64,000 nucleotides of DNA from Pectinophora gossypiella (taxonomy: Eukaryota; Arthropoda; Insecta; Lepidoptera; Gelechiidae), in NCBI RefSeq assembly GCF_024362695.1, contig NC_065426.1, positions 558,001 to 622,000 on the forward strand, given 5' to 3'. Positions 59,365 through 64,000 of this stretch are shown in pieces. The first letter of the stretch is position 1; each line of letters opens with the position of its first letter. A model generated the notes under the pieces. The model did no database searches, was not told the origin of the DNA, and saw only the letters and a program-made list of their open reading frames with translations. The position numbers and the translations under genes were made by a program.

Positions 59365-59961
59365 GATAACATAAGCTTACGAGTATATCCCAATTGGGGT
59401 AGTCAGAGGTACATCCATCGCAAGATGAACAAAGCATCCACACCTCACCGAGCTTTCTGTTAGACCAACGTGATGGATGGTGAGCCGTATCGCCGTCTAT
59501 ACTGGTTGCGCCAACTGTGTTAGTCTTCTTCTATCGTGTGGGTTGTGAGGCGGAGTATCAACCTCATCAACCCTGGTGTCAGGGTTACTATTGAGCCGCC
59601 AAAGGCCCCTGACATGGCTCATGTATCGACTACTTATTACGTCAGTAAGTAGTAACCGGGACCAACAGCTTAACGTGCCCTCCGAAGCACGGATCATCTT
59701 ACTTTCGGACAATCAGGTGATCAGCCTGTAGTGTCACCAAACATGGGACCACAAAGTAATTTTTGTGATATGTCCCCACCGGGAATCGGACCCAGGACCT
59801 CCGGATCGTGAGCCCAACGCTCAACCACTGGACCACCGAGGTCGTTAACTGTGTTAGTGATAACTAATAACTCGTTGGTGCATGTCCTGTACCGGGGTTC
59901 GAACCGACACTCCCCGTTTGAGAACTAATCAGATGGACCACAGTTCCACAGTGACATTAAT
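59365..59961 (-). mobile_element. SINE-4 copy split by SINE-3
   Basis: Tail part 59365-59524 (TATCCCAATTGGGGTAGTCA, TATCGCCGTCTATACTGG), head part 59847-59961 (GTACCGGGGTTCGAACCGAC, CTCCCCGTTTGAGAAC). The split is a SINE-3 with a 12-bp duplication. Confidence 0.85.
59513..59858 (-). mobile_element. SINE-3, complete copy with 12-bp target duplication
   Basis: AACTGTGTTAGT at 59513-59524 and 59847-59858 brackets 322 bp. On the - strand the element starts AACGACCTCGGTGGTCCAGT and ends CACACGATAGAAG. Confidence 0.92.
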
Positions 59962-59968
59962 CCATAAG

Positions 59969-60119
59969 TACGGTCACGAGCATTAACATGTATAAACTTT
60001 GATACCATGTCACATTATTTTTTTTTGACAAATTGAACTGTAGGTAATTCTCACTAAATGTCAAATATGTTAGTGCGACAGAGTCCTAAAGTGGGTACAT
60101 TATATTGCTCATGACTGTA
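59969..60119. mobile_element. TA-MITE (family G)
   Basis: CGGTCACGAGCATTAACATG to TATTGCTCATGACTG between TA dinucleotides. Confidence 0.85.
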
Positions 60120-60123
60120 CCCA

Positions 60124-60438
60124 AAGCTCACCGAGCTATCTGTTAGACCAGATAGGTTAGCCGTATCGCCATCTATAATGGTCGAGCTAACTCTGTTAAT
60201 CAAAACTGCACTTCATCATCTCTAGCATTATCCCGTTTTTCACAGGGTCCGCTTACCTAACCTGAAGATTTACAGGTCCAGTTTTTTACAGAAGCGACTG
60301 CCTGTCTGACCTTCCAACCCGCGAAGGGAAGTCCAGCCCAATACAGGTTAAGTCACATACCGCTCCGAAAATGCATTACTCGGGAACGTTAGTGCGACAG
60401 AGTCCTAAAGTGGGTACATTATATTGCTCATGACTGTA
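60124..60438 (-). repeat. SINE-4, SINE-5 and TA-MITE fragments in series
   Basis: 60124-60212 SINE-4 (CACCGAGCTATCTGTTAGAC); 60222-60386 SINE-5 tail half (CCCGTTTTTCACAGGGTCCG); 60387-60438 TA-MITE right arm (GTTAGTGCGACAGAGTCCTA). Confidence 0.7.
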
Positions 60439-60657
60439 TTTATAAAATAAAATGGGATCAAGTTAGCAGTTAACCTAGTCTCATTTTAGGATTTTAAAAT
60501 ATTATGCAGGCTCTTAGGTATTCCTTCGTTAGTATGTCGGCATAATTATTAACGATTTGCATATTTTACCTGTACCTTTACTAGACAGTCAGTACAGACA
60601 GCGAGACAGCATCTATAAGTAACAAGCAGTAGTAGTTGTTAAGCACACAAATTCACA

Positions 60658-60876
60658 ATCTGGAGGTCCGGGTTCGATTCCCGATGGTGACATTGTCGAA
60701 ATCACTTGGTTAGTAAAACATTTGAGGCTTGAATCATATCCGTGTTTCGGATGGCACCTCCATCAACACGCAGTGGAGCAGCGTGGTGGAGTACGCTCCA
60801 TACCCCCTCCGGTAGATTTAGGGGTCGCCTGTGCTCAGCAGTGGGACGTATATATAGGCTGTTTATGTTAAGTATC
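60658..60876 (+). mobile_element. SINE-2 copy, decayed
   Basis: AATCTGGAGGTCCGGGTTCG in the head, CACCTCCATCAACACGCAG, tail CTCAGCAGTGGGACGTATAT and AGGCTGTTTATG. Part of the central module is deleted. Confidence 0.75.
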
Positions 60877-60953
60877 TTAGCAGTCAGTTCTCCTCACTGT
60901 CCCGTTTATGAAAAAATATTTAAAAATCTCTTCGGACACTCTATAGCTAAGTA

Positions 60954-61051
60954 TACAGGTGGCCCAGAAGTTCACGTTCAAAATTAAAAATTAGATACCC
61001 TCTATCTAATTTTCCATTTTGTACCTGAACTTATGGATCTGGGCCACTGTA
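60954..61051. mobile_element. 94-bp foldback MITE with TA duplication
   Basis: TA at 60954-60955 and 61050-61051; ends CAGGTGGCCCAGAAG and GATCTGGGCCACTG. Almost the whole element is two imperfect arms around AGATA-CCCTC-TATCT. Confidence 0.75.
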
Positions 61052-61059
61052 TAAAAAAA

Positions 61060-61690
61060 TCTGCCTCCCCTCTAGTGATAAATATCTTAAATCTTTATAA
61101 TGTGCCTGAGTTAGTAAAACATAATTTTAATTTAAAGTAAATAAAATTATATTTTACGTACTTATACGAAAGTACGTAGTATGTACAATAAATAATATTC
61201 CAATTACATCAATCATATTTAATTAAAACAAATAAAAATATTTGCATTCAAAAAAAGAACTAAGACCCTGTTTCCATAAAGTTAAATTGGTATTCGAATG
61301 ATCTCAAACTTTTTCAATGAAATAGTTTAAGAGCAGAAGACTTTTTCTTAATTCTTAATTCGTTAATTCGGTACCTACCGAAGATCCCGGATCGTCCCGG
61401 ATTTTTTATTTTTGTTTCATTTTCAACTTTTGTTTGGACTGTTTTTTTAACGAAATAGGTTTTTTTAATGAGGTGTTTTGTGTACTTTGTACCGTAAAGC
61501 AATTAAGTTTTTGCAGTTTTTCCATTGCTTTGTTACTAAAAGTTCTTGTCACTCTATAATGTCGATCATATATTTATAACCTTACATTTTCATTAAATCG
61601 TCTAAGTCGATTTCAAACGCGATTATTTACGTGTGATGTGTGATCTAAATCGGTGCGCTTTATTATTACATTATAGTAACCTCGCCGCTA
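61060..61690. other. Intergenic upstream of the ELAV-type gene, nothing recognised
   Basis: AT-rich, no coding frame or known repeat. The base composition changes sharply to GC-rich near 61675. Confidence 0.5.
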
Positions 61691-61760
61691 GCAACCTCAA
61701 CAGAGGTTGTGTGAGGTCCTTGTACAGTGTCGTAAGTTGCATAATAAAAGTGACACGACC

Positions 61761-61768
61761 TGACGTCA
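61761..61768. promoter_or_regulatory. Perfect CRE upstream of the ELAV-type gene
   Basis: TGACGTCA, the CREB/ATF palindrome, about 305 bp before the start codon inside the GC-rich stretch 61680-62010. Regulatory function is inferred from motif and position. Confidence 0.4.
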
Positions 61769-62073
61769 CAGCACGGCACCTAAGCGCGAGCTGTGAGGCT
61801 GTGCCGGGCTAGTTGGCGGGAGGAACCTAGTTAGCCCCGCTTCCCGGGCGAGATCGATGCGAGGGGTGTATCTGGTTTTTTCGGACACTATACCAACCGG
61901 GAGGGGTGAACGAACCGAGTTATGTAAGCCGGTCGATACGTACGGACATGCGCGCCCCTTCCTCTGTCAACCCTCAATATCGTCCGCGCGCGCTACCCCT
62001 TCGGACGTGCCGTTTTATTTTATCGCGTTTTTCGTTTCCCTTTCGTTCTTTCCGTTTATGATTTAACGCCACC

Positions 62074-63135
62074 ATGTCCAAAGGCGACGGTGAACAGCAA
62101 AATGGATCCGGCGAGGAGTCCAAGACCAACCTCATCATAAACTACCTGCCACAGAGTATGACCCAGGAGGAGATCCGGAGCCTGTTCTCGAGCATCGGGG
62201 AAGTGGAGTCATGTAAGCTGATCAGGAACAAAGGAGCCGCGTTCCCGGACGCGCTGAACCACGCGCTGCACGGCGGTGGGCAGAGCCTCGGCTACGCGTT
62301 CGTCAATTACCACCGCCCCGAGGATGCGGAGAAGGCGATCGCTACTCTCAACGGGCTGCGGCTTCAGAACAAGACAATCAAAGTGTCTTACGCGCGACCG
62401 AGCAGCGAAGCTATTAAAGGTGCAAATTTATACGTGTCCGGACTGCCAAAAACGATGACGCAATCGGAGCTGGAGCGACTGTTCAGCCCATACGGACGCA
62501 TCATCACGTCGAGGATCCTGTGCGAGAACTCCGGCGGGCGCCCCTTCACAGGAGGTGAGCAGGGATTGTCAAAAGGTGTCGGATTTATAAGGTTCGACCA
62601 GCGCGTGGAGGCTGAACGGGCGATTCAGGAGTTGAACGGAACAGTGCCGAAAGGAGCGACAGAGCCGATCACAGTGAAGTTCGCAAACAACCCGAGCAAC
62701 AACGGCAAGGCTCTAGCCCCGCTCGCGGCGTACCTGCCGGCGGCGCTGCGCTTCCCGGCGCCTCTTGGCCGGTTCAGCTCAGGCAAGTCCCTTCTCGCTA
62801 TCAATAAAGGTCTGCAGCGCTACAGCCCGCTGGCGGGCGAGCTGCTCGGCGGGGTGCTACCAGGCGCCGTCGGCTCCGAGTGGTGCATCTTTGTGTACAA
62901 CCTCGCTCCAGAGACCGAGGAGAACGTGCTGTGGCAGCTCTTCGGCCCCTTCGGCGCCGTCCAGAGCGTAAAAGTAATACGCGACCTCCAAACCAACAAG
63001 TGCAAGGGCTACGGCTTCATCACAATGACGAACTACGACGAGGCGGTGGTGGCCATCCAGTCGCTCAACGGGTACACTCTGGGCAACCGGGTGCTGCAAG
63101 TGAGCTTCAAGACCAACAAGATCAAGACCATCTAA
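62074..63135 (+). CDS. elav: ELAV/Hu-family RNA-binding protein, single coding exon
   Basis: 353 residues. The start has a perfect Kozak context (GCCACCATG). Three RRMs: RRM1 RNP2 LIINYL (20-25) and RNP1 LGYAFVNY (72-79); RRM2 LYVSGL (119-124) and KGVGFIRF (167-174); a hinge of about 55 residues; RRM3 IFVYNL (272-277) and KGYGFITM (311-318). The blocks NKTIKVSYARPSSEAIKGAN and LWQLFGPFGAVQSVKVIRDL are ELAV-family signatures. Such proteins bind U-rich RNA in neurons and control alternative splicing, poly(A) site choice and stability. Two loop insertions stand out: residues 53-69 in RRM1 and 153-163 in RRM2. The frame is uninterrupted although family genes usually have several introns, which hints at a retroposed paralogue. 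It could be called elav or fne-like; the exact orthologue needs a tree. Confidence 0.9.
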   Translation: MSKGDGEQQNGSGEESKTNLIINYLPQSMTQEEIRSLFSSIGEVESCKLIRNKGAAFPDALNHALHGGGQSLGYAFVNYHRPEDAEKAIATLNGLRLQNKTIKVSYARPSSEAIKGANLYVSGLPKTMTQSELERLFSPYGRIITSRILCENSGGRPFTGGEQGLSKGVGFIRFDQRVEAERAIQELNGTVPKGATEPITVKFANNPSNNGKALAPLAAYLPAALRFPAPLGRFSSGKSLLAINKGLQRYSPLAGELLGGVLPGAVGSEWCIFVYNLAPETEENVLWQLFGPFGAVQSVKVIRDLQTNKCKGYGFITMTNYDEAVVAIQSLNGYTLGNRVLQVSFKTNKIKTI

Positions 63136-63600
63136 GGCGATGGTCCGCACACGGCCTGGCGACGCTAGGACGGCACAGCAGGTGCGCACCCATACATACC
63201 CACTCGAACCTAACTCGCGGTCGCCGCCGGTCGCGGCTCCAGCGACGCCCCGATCGCAGCCAAAAACCACCACTTGCTTTTGGCTGTCATCTCATCAAGG
63301 ACCTGACATGATAGACTGTGTCTTCCGGACGTTAGCGCTTGCGCGCCATAGGAGCGCGCGAACGAGTTTTGTACGTTAATTATAAACTAGCGAATGTTTT
63401 TGACTCGCTCTTTGTGCGGTGCCTTTTGTTCGGCGCGCTCAGCCATTTTAACGCACATAATATAGTATAGCCTGCCCGAATTGGGTTAAGTGTTTCAGGA
63501 AATCAAAATGGCGGAATTTAACACCCCGCGCGGTGCGCGCATGTCCGAATAAAATGGCGACGCCTGAATGAACGGCGCCGCGAGCATGCAATAATAAATT
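63136..63600 (+). terminator. ELAV-type gene 3' UTR and poly(A) signals
   Basis: CpG-rich sequence after the stop. AATAAA occurs at 63548-63553 and 63593-63598, about 415 and 460 bp downstream of the stop. Distal sites beyond the window are likely if the gene has the long neuronal 3' UTRs known for this family. Confidence 0.4.
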
Positions 63601-64000
63601 TAGATGGACGGCATCTAATGCTAACTCTGGCCAGACTTTAAACCATACATATTGGTAATAGTCAATAACAAAATAATGATATTAAACTTCGCTTATGAAC
63701 GGTTGTGGTTATCGAGAAATAGTTTAAAATAATAATTAGCAATAATAGCCTAATGCTATGCTCCAATTTTATATGCGATCATATCGTAAGTACCGTAAGG
63801 TTTACATTCGCGGTTAGGCCGGCACCGGATCGATATGCCAAATGTATCGCAGTAACTCATCTCCGCTCGCACACATACTCCCACGTGCGACAACGTCGAC
63901 ACTGTCGCACACCACACGCACGACGTACACAAGTAAGTAGTTTAGACCGGCCGACACCCGACGCGAGTGGGCCGCTACATCAGGCTTAATCGAAGTAAAA
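63601..64000. other. Downstream flank, no gene seen
   Basis: No recognised repeat or coding frame; could still be 3' UTR of the ELAV-type gene. Confidence 0.4.

Noticed and set aside
63140..63379. 79-residue frame after the ELAV-type stop
   Set aside because: GC-rich 3' UTR shadow with biased Arg/Pro/Thr composition and no motif.

Overview
This window reads as moth or butterfly (Lepidoptera) nuclear DNA. It is AT-rich, has a few widely spaced intron-containing genes, and is packed with CR1- and RTE-type LINEs, tRNA-headed SINEs of lepidopteran style and short TA-flanked inverted-repeat elements. I see no bacterial, organellar or viral genes, no CRISPR array and no free-standing tRNA or rRNA gene. 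The tRNA-like and 5S-like segments present are SINE heads. Family names such as SINE-1 or RTE-B are working labels for this annotation only.

Three host genes can be supported. (1) A secreted GH56 hyaluronidase on the + strand has six exons between 8040 and 37441. All splice phases agree and give 822 residues. Introns 1 and 2 are about 13.4 and 10.2 kb and filled with repeats. The last exon adds a Thr/Asn/Glu-rich tail of about 460 residues beyond the enzyme domain. (2) A MYND zinc-finger protein with an MSS51-like C-terminus lies on the - strand, seven exons from 47966 down to 39371, 1623 residues. It has a Lys/Glu-rich N-terminal region of about 1190 residues and two MYND-type zinc clusters. 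Genes 1 and 2 converge tail to tail, with about 1.9 kb between their stop codons. (3) An ELAV/Hu-family RNA-binding protein on the + strand (62074-63135) has its whole 353-residue coding region in one exon, preceded by a GC-rich upstream region with a perfect CRE.

Layout: 1-7300 is repeats plus a long two-ORF CR1-type LINE on the - strand. 7300-8040 is the upstream region of the hyaluronidase. 8040-37441 is that gene, with an apparently complete, intact-ORF RTE element lying antisense in intron 2 (23836-26960). 37442-39370 is the convergent 3' region. 39371-47966 is the MYND gene. 48000-61700 is intergenic and repeat-dominated. 61700-64000 is the ELAV-type gene with its flanks.

The richest signal is the repeat ecology. 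Several SINE families share a central module but differ in head and tail. Two SINE tails match the 3' ends of RTE families in the same window, which suggests which LINE moves which SINE. One SINE carries a tRNA-like A box followed by a 5S-rRNA-like promoter. Many insertions can be dated relative to each other because they are nested and have exact target-site duplications (TSDs).
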